From contig CYUG01000013.1 in the NCBI GenBank assembly GCA_001403775.1, positions 86,075 to 150,074 on the forward strand: a stretch of 64,000 nucleotides of DNA, written 5' to 3'. Origin of the DNA: Dermabacter indicis. Its GTDB lineage: Bacteria > Actinomycetota > Actinomycetes > Actinomycetales > Dermabacteraceae. The notes under the pieces are model-generated. The model ran no database searches. It saw nothing but the letters and a program-made list of their open reading frames with translations, and was not told the DNA's origin. The first letter of the stretch is position 1, and each line of letters begins with the position of its first letter. A program made the translations under genes and the position numbers. Shown here piece by piece: positions 6,687 to 15,668 of this stretch.

Positions 6687-8441
6687 ATGCCCCGACCGAG
6701 AAAGCCTGAACCGGATCAGGTAGGGCCAGAGCAAGCGCTCGAGGAGCCGAGCACTCAAACCACGGAAGTGCAGCTCCCTCGCTTCCGCGGTTCGATCATT
6801 CCCCCGATCGATTCGCTCATGATCAAGGCGCTTCCACCGATCCTCATCGTGTGTGTCGTCATCGCAGTTGTCGTCAACCCCGACGGAACCGCGAACGTGA
6901 TCGACGGCCTTCGCACGCAAATCACGGCCGGTTGGACCTGGTACTTCGTCGCCTACTCGGTGCTCGCGGTCGCCCTATGCGTGTGGCTGACGTTCTCCAA
7001 ACTCGGCAAGGTACGCCTCGGCGGTCCGAAGGCGAAGCCCGAACATTCGGCTTTCGCGTGGTACTCGATGCTCTTCGCGTGCGGTCAGGGCATTGGCCTC
7101 ATCTTCTGGTCGCTCGCGCAGCCCATCATGATGAAGGAGGATTCGGCGATTCTCCCGATCACGGGTAACCCGGGTGAGGGTGGCATCGTGTGGACGTACT
7201 TCCACTGGGGCTTCACGGCGTGGGCGATCTATGGCGGTATTGCCGCGTGCCTCGCTTACTCGCACCACAACCTCGGCAAGACCCTCACGTTCAGGGAAGC
7301 AACCGTCGACATCCTTCCAAAACCGGCTCAGCGTCCCGCGGGTGTCGTCATCGAAATGCTCGCGATCGTCGCGACCGTACTCGGTCTCGCCACGAGCTTC
7401 TCGTTCGCCGCCATCCAATTCTCTTCGGGCCTCAGTTCGCTCACGAGCCTCGAAAGCGGGAACACGGTGTGGCTCGTCGTTATCGCTGTGTTCGCGGTGT
7501 TCGCCGCCTTCTCGGCTTTCATGGGGGTCGATAAGGGCATGAAACGCATTTCCGAGCTCAATACGATTCTTTCGGTCGTTCTCGTGCTCGGTGTGCTTCT
7601 TTTCGGCCCCACCGTCTACATCCTCTCGAACCTCGTGCAAACCTCGGGAAGTTTCATCAGTAACTTTCTTTCGATGAGTTTCTTTACGGCGCCCGAGCTC
7701 ACGATGACCCCGATCGATTCGTGGCAAGACAGCTGGAACGGTTGGTGGACCGTGTTCATCTGGTGCTGGGTCATCGCGTTCAGCCCCTTCGTCGCGGGCT
7801 TCATCGCGCGCATTTCGCGCGGTCGCACGATTCGCGAGTTCGTCGTGGGTGTGACGATCGTGCCGTCGATCATCGTCATGATCTGGGTGGGCATCATTGC
7901 CTCGGCAGGCATGTTCTACGACGAAAAGAGTGGCGGTGCCGTCACGAAAGCCGTGGGTATCGATAACGCCGCCGGCCTCTTCGAGATGCTCGGCATGATC
8001 CCTTACATCGGCACGATCCTCATCATCGTGGCGACCGTTCTCGTGGGCACTTACTACGTCACGTCGCTCGATTCCGGCACGTATGCGCTCGCCGAGTTCG
8101 TGAATGCGCCGAAGAAAGCAAGCAGTGCCTTCAGGGTCGTGCTCGTTGTGTCGATCGCCGTCGTCGCGATTGTGCTCCTCTCTCTCGGCTCCGATTCGGT
8201 CGTGGACACGGTTCAAACCGGCACGATCATCGGCGCATTCCCGTTCTCGTTCGTCGTGTTGCTCATGATCATTAACCTGTTCAGGCGTCTGCGTCATCGC
8301 GACCGCGAAACGCGTCTTCTCGAGCGCGAGGTGAATGACCCCGAGGTTCGACCGGAGGACTTCACGGTCGACGAGCACGGTCTTCCGCTTCCGCCGGAAG
8401 AGATCCCCGATAATATTCCGGGCCTTCCCGAGAAGGAATAA
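6687..8441 (+). CDS. BCCT-family transporter (candidate creatine/creatinine/betaine uptake)
   Basis: 584-residue integral membrane protein with about 12 helices and charged tails at both ends (an N-terminal segment rich in Pro/Glu and a C-terminal acidic segment). The BCCT signature is clear around residues 349-385, WNGWWTVFIWCWVIAFSPF followed by FIARISRGRTIREFV, with the glycine-rich helix segment near GQGIGLIFWSLAQP. BetP/CaiT relatives carry quaternary amines, driven by Na+ or by exchange. Here the neighbours point to creatine or creatinine as cargo, but betaine cannot be excluded. The ribosome site is AAGGA at 6675-6679. A hairpin at 8465-8487 ends the unit. Confidence 0.88.
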   Translation: MPRPRKPEPDQVGPEQALEEPSTQTTEVQLPRFRGSIIPPIDSLMIKALPPILIVCVVIAVVVNPDGTANVIDGLRTQITAGWTWYFVAYSVLAVALCVWLTFSKLGKVRLGGPKAKPEHSAFAWYSMLFACGQGIGLIFWSLAQPIMMKEDSAILPITGNPGEGGIVWTYFHWGFTAWAIYGGIAACLAYSHHNLGKTLTFREATVDILPKPAQRPAGVVIEMLAIVATVLGLATSFSFAAIQFSSGLSSLTSLESGNTVWLVVIAVFAVFAAFSAFMGVDKGMKRISELNTILSVVLVLGVLLFGPTVYILSNLVQTSGSFISNFLSMSFFTAPELTMTPIDSWQDSWNGWWTVFIWCWVIAFSPFVAGFIARISRGRTIREFVVGVTIVPSIIVMIWVGIIASAGMFYDEKSGGAVTKAVGIDNAAGLFEMLGMIPYIGTILIIVATVLVGTYYVTSLDSGTYALAEFVNAPKKASSAFRVVLVVSIAVVAIVLLSLGSDSVVDTVQTGTIIGAFPFSFVVLLMIINLFRRLRHRDRETRLLEREVNDPEVRPEDFTVDEHGLPLPPEEIPDNIPGLPEKE

Positions 8442-8464
8442 CGCTCGTCACAGTATTGGCGAAG

Positions 8465-8487
8465 GGCCCCCGCTTTGTGCGGGGGCC
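8465..8487 (+). terminator. GC-rich hairpin after the BCCT gene
   Basis: GGCCCCCGC (8465-8473) pairs perfectly with GCGGGGGCC (8479-8487) over a 5-nt loop. There is no T run, so it may be a weak terminator or an mRNA 3'-end stabiliser. Confidence 0.6.
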
Positions 8488-8516
8488 TCACGCGTGGTGA
8501 TTAGCATGGAACCGTC

Positions 8517-9317
8517 ATGACGAAAGAGACCACAAATAGGGCGCCTCAAGCACCGCGCTCAAACTCCACCATTTCGACCGTCGCGGCGATCCTTCGCTGC
8601 TTCACCGTCAACGAGCCCGAATGCAGCGTCACCGACATTGCCGATGCCGTCGGACTCCACAAATCAAGCGTTTCTCGCACCCTTCGCACGCTCGAAGCCG
8701 AGCGTATGGTCTCCCAGAACCCCGAGACCAAAAAATACCGGTTGAGCTGGGGGTTGCTCTCAATCGTTGGGCCCCTTCTCTCGCATCTTGATTTGCGCTC
8801 GCTCGCGTACCCGATCATGAAGGACCTCGTTGCCGACACTGGCGAAACCGTGTCCCTGTGCGTTTTCGACGGCGTGGAGGCGATCGTGGTCGAACAGGTG
8901 CAGGGTACCCAGATGATCCGCCACGTGACTCCCATCGGCACGCGCTACCTCTCGCTCGAACACGCGACCGTGCGTGTATTCCATGCGTGGCGCGGGGGAG
9001 AGGCGGGCCTCAAGACCGAGGGAATCCGTGAAGCTCAGCCCCAAGCGATCGGTTGGGATCGTGAGTGTTATGAGCAGGCACTCGCGGACATTCGCGCAAG
9101 CCACCTCGCCGTCAACGATCGCGATTCAAACGACGATGAGATTGGCATCGCGAGCCCAATCTTCGATCACCGCGGTGGAATCGTCGGCGCGCTTCTGCTT
9201 GCCGCGCCGGCCTTTCGCACGCCACGGGAGCGTATCGACGAGCTGGGACCCGCGATACGTGAGGCTGCTGAAAAGGTCGGGCGAAGCATGGGATTTACAC
9301 CCGAGAACTTCGGTTAA
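8517..9317 (+). CDS. IclR-family transcriptional regulator
   Basis: 266 residues. The N-terminal winged helix-turn-helix (residues about 19-80) contains VTDIADAVGLHKSSVSRTLRTL. The C-terminal IclR effector-binding domain (about 95-260) contains GETVSLCVFDGVEAIVVEQVQG and SPIFDHRGGIVGALLLAAP. Placed directly after the creatinine genes in the same direction, it is the likely regulator of that module, with a small molecule such as creatinine, creatine or sarcosine as effector (inference). A TAGCAT box at 8502-8507 lies 9 nt before the ATG, so its mRNA would have almost no leader; there is no good ribosome site. Confidence 0.88.
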   Translation: MTKETTNRAPQAPRSNSTISTVAAILRCFTVNEPECSVTDIADAVGLHKSSVSRTLRTLEAERMVSQNPETKKYRLSWGLLSIVGPLLSHLDLRSLAYPIMKDLVADTGETVSLCVFDGVEAIVVEQVQGTQMIRHVTPIGTRYLSLEHATVRVFHAWRGGEAGLKTEGIREAQPQAIGWDRECYEQALADIRASHLAVNDRDSNDDEIGIASPIFDHRGGIVGALLLAAPAFRTPRERIDELGPAIREAAEKVGRSMGFTPENFG

Positions 9318-9325
9318 AAGCGGCG

Positions 9326-9356
9326 GGCGCCGGGCCCGGGGTTCGGGTCCGACGCC
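9326..9356 (+). terminator. Hairpin terminator containing a 12-mer variant
   Basis: GGCGCCGGGCCCG (9326-9338) faces CGGGTCCGACGCC (9344-9356): 13 positions with one G-U and one C-A. The right arm is the dispersed 12-mer with one change (TCCGACGCCTGC, 9348-9359). It lies between convergent genes. Confidence 0.55.
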
Positions 9357-9394
9357 TGCCTGTTCAGCATCGCGCCTTCAGGCGCACGCGGTGA

Positions 9395-11023
9395 CTATTT
9401 CTTGATCCACACCGTCGAGTTCGCGGCGAGCGTGTCCTTCGCGTCCGGAACCGACGCGAACATAACCTCGGCCCCCTCGGGAAGAGGCGCGTCCTTCTCC
9501 GTTGTGTTCACGAGAACCGTGATCGGACCCGACGTGAGCGAGAGGATGCCCTCGCCGAGCGAGTCATTGATCGTGACGTCCGCGCCCTTGCCGAGCTCGA
9601 GCTCACGGCGAAGACGCAGCGCGGTACGGTACATCTCGAGCGTCGAGTTCTCGTCGCCTTCCTGCTGGTCCGCGGCGAGTTCACCGAAGATCTCGGGCTG
9701 AGGGAGCCATGCCTTGCCGCTCGGCGAGTAGCCGTAGGCGGGAGCATCCTTCTCCCACGGAAGCGGCACGCGGCAGCCGTCGCGGCCGGGAACGCCAGCG
9801 CGCTTGTGCGCAGGGTCTTCGCGAAGCTCGTCGGGAATCTCGGCAACTTCGGGAAGGCCGAATTCTTCACCCTGGTAAATGTAGGCCGAACCTGGCAGGG
9901 CGAGCATGAGCGCGGTCGCCGCGCGGGCGCGGCGCACGCCGAGCTCGAAGTCGGGCTTCTCCTCGCGGGAAAGTCCCTCGCCGAAACGGTAGCCGTGGTC
10001 GAAGCCGTAGCGGGTTGCGTGCCGGATCGTGTCGTGGTTGGAGAGCACCCAGGTCGTGGGGGCGCCCACCTCGTTCGCGAACGTGAGGGGCTCCATGATC
10101 GCCGATGTAAGGGTCTCGACGCTCCAGCCGGCCTGCAGGAAGCCGAAGTTGAAGATCTGGTGCATCTCGTCGGGGCGCACGTAGAGGTGCTGACGGTTCT
10201 TCGGCACCCACGCTTCGGCCACCATCATGCGGTCGCCGTCGTACTCGTTCATGATCGCGCGCCACTCGCGGTAGATCTCGTGCACGCCGTCCTGGTCGAA
10301 GTACACGGGGATGTCCTCGTCATCGCCCGTATCGAGCATGGCGGTTTCCTTGACCTCGGGGGCGTCGGGGAAGCCCTCGGGCTTGACCATGCCGTGCGCG
10401 ACATCGACGCGGAAGCCGTCGGCACCGCGGTCCATCCAGAAGCGCAGGACGCCCTCGAAAAGTTCGTGGACCTTGGGGTTCTCCCAGTTCCAGTCGGGCT
10501 GGGAAGTGTCGAAAATGTGGAGGTACCACTGGCCCGGGGTGCCGTCGGCCTCGGTGACGCGCGTCCACGCGCTTCCGTGGAAAATCGACTGCCAGTTGTT
10601 CGGCGGGAGCTCGCCATTTTCGCCCTTGCCGTCGCGGAAGATGTACATGTCGCGTTCGGGTGAGCCCGGCTTCGCGGCGAGAGCCTTCTGGAACAGCTTG
10701 TGCTGGTCGCTCGAGTGGTTCGGGACGATGTCAACGATGACCTTGATGCCGAGTTCGTGCGCGCGGGCGATGAGGTCGTCGGCGTCGCTGATCGTGCCGA
10801 AGCGCGGATCAACGTCGGTGTAGTCGGAGACGTCGTAGCCGCCGTCCTTCTGCGGCGAGGTGTAAAACGGGGAAAGCCACAGCGCATCGACACCGAGGTC
10901 TTTGAGGTACTCGAGCTTTGCGGTGATGCCGGGCAGGTCGCCCATGCCGTCACCGTTTGCGTCAGCGAACGAGCGCGGATACACCTGATAAACAACGGCG
11001 TCGCGCCACCATTCGTTGGCCAT
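9395..11023 (-). CDS. GH13 alpha-glucosidase (maltose/oligosaccharide hydrolase)
   Basis: 542-residue (beta/alpha)8 glycoside hydrolase starting AVVYQVYPRSFADANGDGMG, as in alpha-glucosidases and oligo-1,6-glucosidases. Catalytic residues are in DGFRVDVAHG (nucleophile Asp), VAEAWVP (acid/base Glu) and LSNHD (transition-state Asp). It releases glucose from maltose and short maltodextrins in the cytoplasm. The ribosome site is AAGGAGG just upstream. It is the last gene of the minus-strand malE-F-G-GH13-GH13 operon, 66 bp after the other GH13 gene. Exact linkage specificity (alpha-1,4 or alpha-1,6) cannot be fixed here. Confidence 0.88.
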   Translation of the reverse strand: MANEWWRDAVVYQVYPRSFADANGDGMGDLPGITAKLEYLKDLGVDALWLSPFYTSPQKDGGYDVSDYTDVDPRFGTISDADDLIARAHELGIKVIVDIVPNHSSDQHKLFQKALAAKPGSPERDMYIFRDGKGENGELPPNNWQSIFHGSAWTRVTEADGTPGQWYLHIFDTSQPDWNWENPKVHELFEGVLRFWMDRGADGFRVDVAHGMVKPEGFPDAPEVKETAMLDTGDDEDIPVYFDQDGVHEIYREWRAIMNEYDGDRMMVAEAWVPKNRQHLYVRPDEMHQIFNFGFLQAGWSVETLTSAIMEPLTFANEVGAPTTWVLSNHDTIRHATRYGFDHGYRFGEGLSREEKPDFELGVRRARAATALMLALPGSAYIYQGEEFGLPEVAEIPDELREDPAHKRAGVPGRDGCRVPLPWEKDAPAYGYSPSGKAWLPQPEIFGELAADQQEGDENSTLEMYRTALRLRRELELGKGADVTINDSLGEGILSLTSGPITVLVNTTEKDAPLPEGAEVMFASVPDAKDTLAANSTVWIKK

Positions 11024-11089
11024 GTGGAAGTCCTCCTTGGATTTCTTGGGGTGCCCGCGTGTGCGCGGGCGAGAACAAACTGGGGCGGC

Positions 11090-13039
11090 CTACGGGGTGC
11101 GCGTGGGCGCTTCCGCGAGAGGCCGCAAGGGGGTAATCAGGAATCCTGCGCGTTCGGCTCGCAGGGTCATGATCTGGTCCGACGCTTGTTTTCCGCTCGA
11201 GGAGTCCTCTGTGGCGATGGTGATACCGGGGGAGTGCGTGACGTCGGCGCTTCCCGCATTGAGGCTCGCAAGGACGAGCGAGGCCTGAAGTGTGATCGTA
11301 TCGTGCGCTGCACGTGCGAGGTGGACGAGCACCGGTTGTGTGCTGTCGTTTCGTACGAATGTGAGGGAGTCCTCACCTGCGTGGAGCCAGCGAAGTCCCC
11401 CGGCTTGGAGGGCACGCAACGATGTGCGAGCGGCGAACACGCTTGACGTGAGCTCGTGCCAGCGCTTGGCTTCTTCGCAAAGCGTGTCGCCGTCGATCGC
11501 GCTCCACGGCATGGGCGTGCGCGAGTGCTCGCCGTTGTTGCCTTCGAGGGCGAGCTCGTCACCCGCGAAGAGCGTGGGGACACCCGGAAGGCCCACGAGG
11601 GCGCCGAGGGCGGCGGCGTGGCGATCAGGGTCGCCGAACACGGTGCGGCTGCGGGCAGTGTCGTGCGAGCACAGCTGATTTTGTGAGTGAAGGCGCGCCT
11701 CGTAGGAGAGTTGAGCGTTGTACTCACGAAGGGTCGCGAGCACGGCGTGTGTGGGCAGTTTCGGCACGCCCATGGGCAGGCCGAGCCAATTGACCGAGGA
11801 GTCCTCGGGGCTCAGCCACGCCCACAGGGGCTTCGTGAAGCCCGTGTAGTTCATTGCGCCGTCCCAGCCGTCGCCCGGAAGATCGGTCGAAGCATCGTGG
11901 AAGTGCTCGGCCACGAGCCACGTAGTTTCGCGCATGGCTTCGCGAATCTCTCGGGCGACCTCGTGCGTGAGGTTTTGAGCACCGTGGCGACCCGTCATGT
12001 TTGCAACGTCGATCCGCCAACCGTCGACGTTGAACGGCGGTGCGAGGTAACGTCGCACGATCGAGCCCTCGCGTCCATACATGCGCGCGCGAAGCGCGGT
12101 GCTGTCGTAGTCGAGTTTCGGAAGCGCATCGATCCCGAGCCAGCCGTCATAGCGATTGGGGTGCTCGGTGAAAAAGTAGAAGCCCGCTTCCTCGCTGTGA
12201 GCGTCAGCCTGCGCGTGTTCGAACCACTCGTGTGTGTTGCCTGTGTGGTTTGTCGTGAGGTCCATGACGATTTTGATGCCGCGCTTGTGGGCGGCCTTGG
12301 TCAGGGAGATAAGTGCGTCGTTGCCTCCGAGCAACGGGTCGACGTGCTCGAACGTCGAAGCATCGTAGCGATGCGCGGAGCCCGCGGGAAAGATCGGGCA
12401 CATGTACACAACGGTGACGCCGAGATCCTTGAGGTAATCGAGCCTTTCCTCGAGTCCCTTCAGATCGCCGCCATAAATCTGGCGGCCGTTGACCTCGCCG
12501 TTCTCCTCGCACGGCTCGCCCCACTCCATGGGGATCGCCCATGCGGGAAGGTCTTGTTCGCGAAGTTTTCCGCTCGAGGCGGAGCGCGCGAAGCGATCGG
12601 GAAATACCTGATACACGATCGCGCCCTCAAGCCACTCGGGAGCTTTCGAGTTGAGCGCGAGATACGTGAAATCATGCGTATCGGCGACATCGTGATCCAC
12701 GGTCCCCGCCGCGGTCAACCACTCATAAACCGGGCCATCGTCGTCGCGCCCTGAGATGAGGAAGCGATACCTCGTCACCGGGTTGCACGCGACAAGCTCG
12801 GCCTCAAACCAGTGCCCGGCACCGTCGGACCCCTTCCTCGTGCACGTGACGAACCGGGGTTCCCCATCCATCACCTGGCGGAGCACAACCGTGGGATCCT
12901 CCACTGAATCTGGAACCCACACGCGAAGTGGAACCGACGTGCCAAGCTCTGCAGAGCGGGAGGGCATCCCCGCGCGCGAGACGTCATGAAAGGGCTCGCG
13001 CGCGAGGAGAGTGCCTGCGCTTTCGGTGGATGAGCGCAC
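11090..13039 (-). CDS. GH13 maltodextrin glucosidase / cyclomaltodextrinase-type enzyme
   Basis: 649 residues. An N-terminal CBM34-like beta domain (about 1-125) comes before the GH13 barrel, which opens with GAIVYQVFPDRF. Catalytic positions are in VDGWRIDVANMTG (Asp nucleophile), TWLVAEHFHD (Glu acid/base) and SHDTARSRT (Asp). This layout is that of MalZ/neopullulanase enzymes, which shorten maltodextrins or open cyclodextrins in the cytoplasm. It begins with GTG, 7 bp after malG, with no strong ribosome site, so coupling to malG translation is likely. A one-mismatch copy of the dispersed 12-mer (11178-11189) falls in a loop of the C-terminal beta domain (KQASDQ). Confidence 0.87.
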   Translation of the reverse strand: MRSSTESAGTLLAREPFHDVSRAGMPSRSAELGTSVPLRVWVPDSVEDPTVVLRQVMDGEPRFVTCTRKGSDGAGHWFEAELVACNPVTRYRFLISGRDDDGPVYEWLTAAGTVDHDVADTHDFTYLALNSKAPEWLEGAIVYQVFPDRFARSASSGKLREQDLPAWAIPMEWGEPCEENGEVNGRQIYGGDLKGLEERLDYLKDLGVTVVYMCPIFPAGSAHRYDASTFEHVDPLLGGNDALISLTKAAHKRGIKIVMDLTTNHTGNTHEWFEHAQADAHSEEAGFYFFTEHPNRYDGWLGIDALPKLDYDSTALRARMYGREGSIVRRYLAPPFNVDGWRIDVANMTGRHGAQNLTHEVAREIREAMRETTWLVAEHFHDASTDLPGDGWDGAMNYTGFTKPLWAWLSPEDSSVNWLGLPMGVPKLPTHAVLATLREYNAQLSYEARLHSQNQLCSHDTARSRTVFGDPDRHAAALGALVGLPGVPTLFAGDELALEGNNGEHSRTPMPWSAIDGDTLCEEAKRWHELTSSVFAARTSLRALQAGGLRWLHAGEDSLTFVRNDSTQPVLVHLARAAHDTITLQASLVLASLNAGSADVTHSPGITIATEDSSSGKQASDQIMTLRAERAGFLITPLRPLAEAPTRTP

Positions 13040-13046
13040 GCAGTGA

Positions 13047-13943
13047 TCAGCCCTTCACAGCGCCCGCGGTCGAACCGCCGACGATGTACTTCTGGAGGAA
13101 CTGGTAGAGCGCGATCACCGGGATCATGGTCATCACGGCGCCGGCGGCGAAGATACCGAGGTTGTTCGAGCGGTCGCCCTGAAGCATGCCGTACAGGCCA
13201 ACTGCGAGGGTTTTCTTGCTGTCGTCCGTGAGGAAGATCGAGCCGAGGAGGAAGTCGCTCATGACGCCCACGAGAGAAAGCACAAACGTCGTCGCGAGAA
13301 TGGGCGTGAGGGTCGGCACGAGGATGCGCCAGAACACCTGCCAGTGGCTCGCACCATCGATAATCGCGGCTTCGTCGAGCTCCTTCGGCACGGTGTCGAA
13401 GAAGCCCTTGATGAGCCACACCTGGCCGAGCGAGCCGCCGAGCATCACGATGATGTAGCCCGGGAGCGAATTGAGACCGAGGAACGGGATCGCCTCGCCA
13501 AGGTCCGCAATCATCGTGTACACCGCGATCATCGAGAGAATCGCGGGGAACATCATAACGAGTAGCAGCGCGAGAAGGCCGGTGCGACGGCCCTTGAAAC
13601 GCATGCGGCTAAAGGCATAGCTCGCGAGAAGCGACAGGAAAATCTGCGTGAACGACACTGTCGCGCACACGATGATCGTGTTGAGGGCCCAACGCAGGAA
13701 GTTGCCGCGCGCACCGCTCAGGAGGGTCTCGAAGTGCACGAGGCTGAACTGGGTCGGGATGACCGAGGTCGAGCTCACCGTACCGAGCGGATTGAGCGAC
13801 GCCGAAATCACGTAGAGGATCGGGATTGCCGCGAAAATCATCGCGCCGATTCCCACGAGGTGACGCCAACCGATTTCGAGGCACCAGCGGCCGAACGGCA
13901 TCTTGTTGCTGGGCTGGAAGCCTTCGGGATTCTTCTTAGCCAT
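13047..13943 (-). CDS. malG: Maltose/maltodextrin ABC permease, MalG-type
   Basis: 298-residue inner-membrane permease with six predicted helices. The EAA loop that docks on the ATPase reads KELDEAAIIDGASHWQVFWR (about residues 195-214). The C-terminus ends with the ATPase-contacting tail VGGSTAGAVKG typical of MalG. A ribosome site GGAGAAAA precedes the ATG. It lies between malF (23 bp upstream) and the GH13 gene. No ATPase gene is in the operon; the MsiK-like protein at 52555-53634 is the probable partner. Confidence 0.93.
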   Translation of the reverse strand: MAKKNPEGFQPSNKMPFGRWCLEIGWRHLVGIGAMIFAAIPILYVISASLNPLGTVSSTSVIPTQFSLVHFETLLSGARGNFLRWALNTIIVCATVSFTQIFLSLLASYAFSRMRFKGRRTGLLALLLVMMFPAILSMIAVYTMIADLGEAIPFLGLNSLPGYIIVMLGGSLGQVWLIKGFFDTVPKELDEAAIIDGASHWQVFWRILVPTLTPILATTFVLSLVGVMSDFLLGSIFLTDDSKKTLAVGLYGMLQGDRSNNLGIFAAGAVMTMIPVIALYQFLQKYIVGGSTAGAVKG

Positions 13944-13966
13944 TGTTTTCTCCTACCCCGTGCGCC

Positions 13967-15550
13967 CTAGTTGATGTCCTCGAGCGCACGCGTCGCGCGG
14001 AACTGCAGCGCGGCGAGAAGGCCCGTGATGAAGAACAGTGCGACCGAAACCGCGGAGGCGAAGCCGAAGTCCTGGCCCGAGCCGCCGAACGCGATGCGGT
14101 AAATCATCGAGATGAGGATGTCCGTGCCACCGGCGGTGTAATTGTTTCCGGTGAACGGGCCGCCACCCGTGAGCAGCTGGATCGCATTGAAGTTATTGAA
14201 GTTGAACGCGAAGGACGCCACGAGAAGTGGAGCGACCGCGACGAGCAGGAGAGGGGCAATGACCTTCACTGTCGTTTGGAAGCGGCTCGCGCCATCGATG
14301 CGCGCGGCCTCCTTGATGTCTTCGGGAATCGACTGGAGCGCGCCCGTACAAATGATGAACATGTAGGGGAAGCCCATCCACAGGTTCGTGAGCAGCACCG
14401 CGACTTTGGCGAGCGTCGGATCGCCCAGCCAGTTGATGTCGAGGTGAAGCAGGTTGTTGATGAGGCCGAAGTCTTTGTTGTAGAAGTTCGACCAGATGAG
14501 CAGCGAGATGAAGCCCGGAACCGCGTAGGGGAGAAGCAGGAACGAGCGGTACAGGCGTTTGCCCTTGAGGCGGTCGTCGTTGAGCACGAGCGCGAGGAAG
14601 AGGCCCAGAATGAACGTGGTCGCGACGCTCAGGAACGCAAAGACGAGGGTCCACAGGAAGACTTGGAAGAACTGCGCCCCGATCTTCCCATCCGTGAAGA
14701 GCCGCTTGTAGTTGTCAAGCCCGACGCCCTGGAGCCAGCTCTGCGAGAGGGCCTGACCGGTCTTGTCGCTCACGAACTTCTCACTGCTGCCGACCTTCTT
14801 GATCGACCAGGTCTCGCCCGTTTCGGAGTTCTTGATCGTGTCGGAGGCCTCGTCGTAGCGCATGACCTTTGTGCCCTCGAAGGCCATGGTGGGCGTGAGG
14901 AGGCGGATAGCCTCGCTATCGCTCTTCTCGACGGCAATCTGCAGGATCTTCTGGCCCGCCTGGTTGATTTCCTTGTTCGTCAGGATGCTGACGCCGCTGC
15001 CAGCTTCGACGACGCGGTTGTTCTCGACCTTGACGTCGGACGGATCAACCTTTTCGAGTGGGGCTTCCGCGCTTCCCTTGAAAATCTCGCCCGACTCGGG
15101 ATTCACGAAGTACAGTTCAAAGGGGCCGTCGGCCGCGGTGCCGGTCGTGGCGACACTCGCGTTGAAACGCGTGGAACCCTCAACTTCCTTCACCGAGTTG
15201 CCGGTGATTGAGGCGATTGCCTGCTCTTTTGTGCCACGCGTGCCGTCACCATAGTTCGTGAACGAGTAGTTCACGGTGAGCAGGATGGGCGTGATGAGGA
15301 AGACGAGGAGGAAGAAAGTGCCCGGGAAGATGTACTTCGCGGGAATGAACCTTTTCGTCGAGTAAATGAAGAAGATCGCGATCGTGACGATGATGGTGAT
15401 CGCGAGCCACATCCACAGCTTGAGGCCGATGAGTACGGGCACAAGCCAGCACGCGGTTGCGAGAACCGCGCCGAGGAAAATGATCTTGAGGATGAGAGGC
15501 AGCAGGGACGTGGAGCGTTCCTTGAACGTGGGCGCATGCGTTGAAGTCAT
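13967..15550 (-). CDS. malF: Maltose/maltodextrin ABC permease, MalF-type
   Basis: 527 residues, in the long MalF class. Three N-terminal helices (about residues 15-95) are followed by an extracytoplasmic domain of about 150 residues (about 100-250), comparable to the MalF P2 loop that touches the binding protein. The permease core follows with the EAA loop EDIKEAARIDGASRFQTTVK. It pairs with MalG in the membrane. It is separated from malE by 118 bp that hold a large hairpin (15587-15641), which would favour excess binding protein over permease. The start is ATG at 15550. Confidence 0.93.
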   Translation of the reverse strand: MTSTHAPTFKERSTSLLPLILKIIFLGAVLATACWLVPVLIGLKLWMWLAITIIVTIAIFFIYSTKRFIPAKYIFPGTFFLLVFLITPILLTVNYSFTNYGDGTRGTKEQAIASITGNSVKEVEGSTRFNASVATTGTAADGPFELYFVNPESGEIFKGSAEAPLEKVDPSDVKVENNRVVEAGSGVSILTNKEINQAGQKILQIAVEKSDSEAIRLLTPTMAFEGTKVMRYDEASDTIKNSETGETWSIKKVGSSEKFVSDKTGQALSQSWLQGVGLDNYKRLFTDGKIGAQFFQVFLWTLVFAFLSVATTFILGLFLALVLNDDRLKGKRLYRSFLLLPYAVPGFISLLIWSNFYNKDFGLINNLLHLDINWLGDPTLAKVAVLLTNLWMGFPYMFIICTGALQSIPEDIKEAARIDGASRFQTTVKVIAPLLLVAVAPLLVASFAFNFNNFNAIQLLTGGGPFTGNNYTAGGTDILISMIYRIAFGGSGQDFGFASAVSVALFFITGLLAALQFRATRALEDIN

Positions 15551-15586
15551 GGGCGTGGACCCTTCCTAGAGGGGCGATGGAGGAGG

Positions 15587-15641
15587 TCACGCGCGGGGCG
15601 GGGTCGGAGGCCGAAGCTCACCGATCCGCCCTCGCGCGTGA
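15587..15641 (-). terminator. Intercistronic hairpin between malE and malF
   Basis: The arms 15587-15607 (TCACGCGCG, GGGCGG, GGTCGG) and 15621-15641 pair along about 20 positions with small bulges over a 13-nt loop. No T run follows. As in other mal operons, it probably protects or partly terminates the malE message, giving high MalE and lower MalF/G. Confidence 0.6.
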
Positions 15642-15668
15642 AATTCAGGTAGTGACCGCTGGTGGCGA

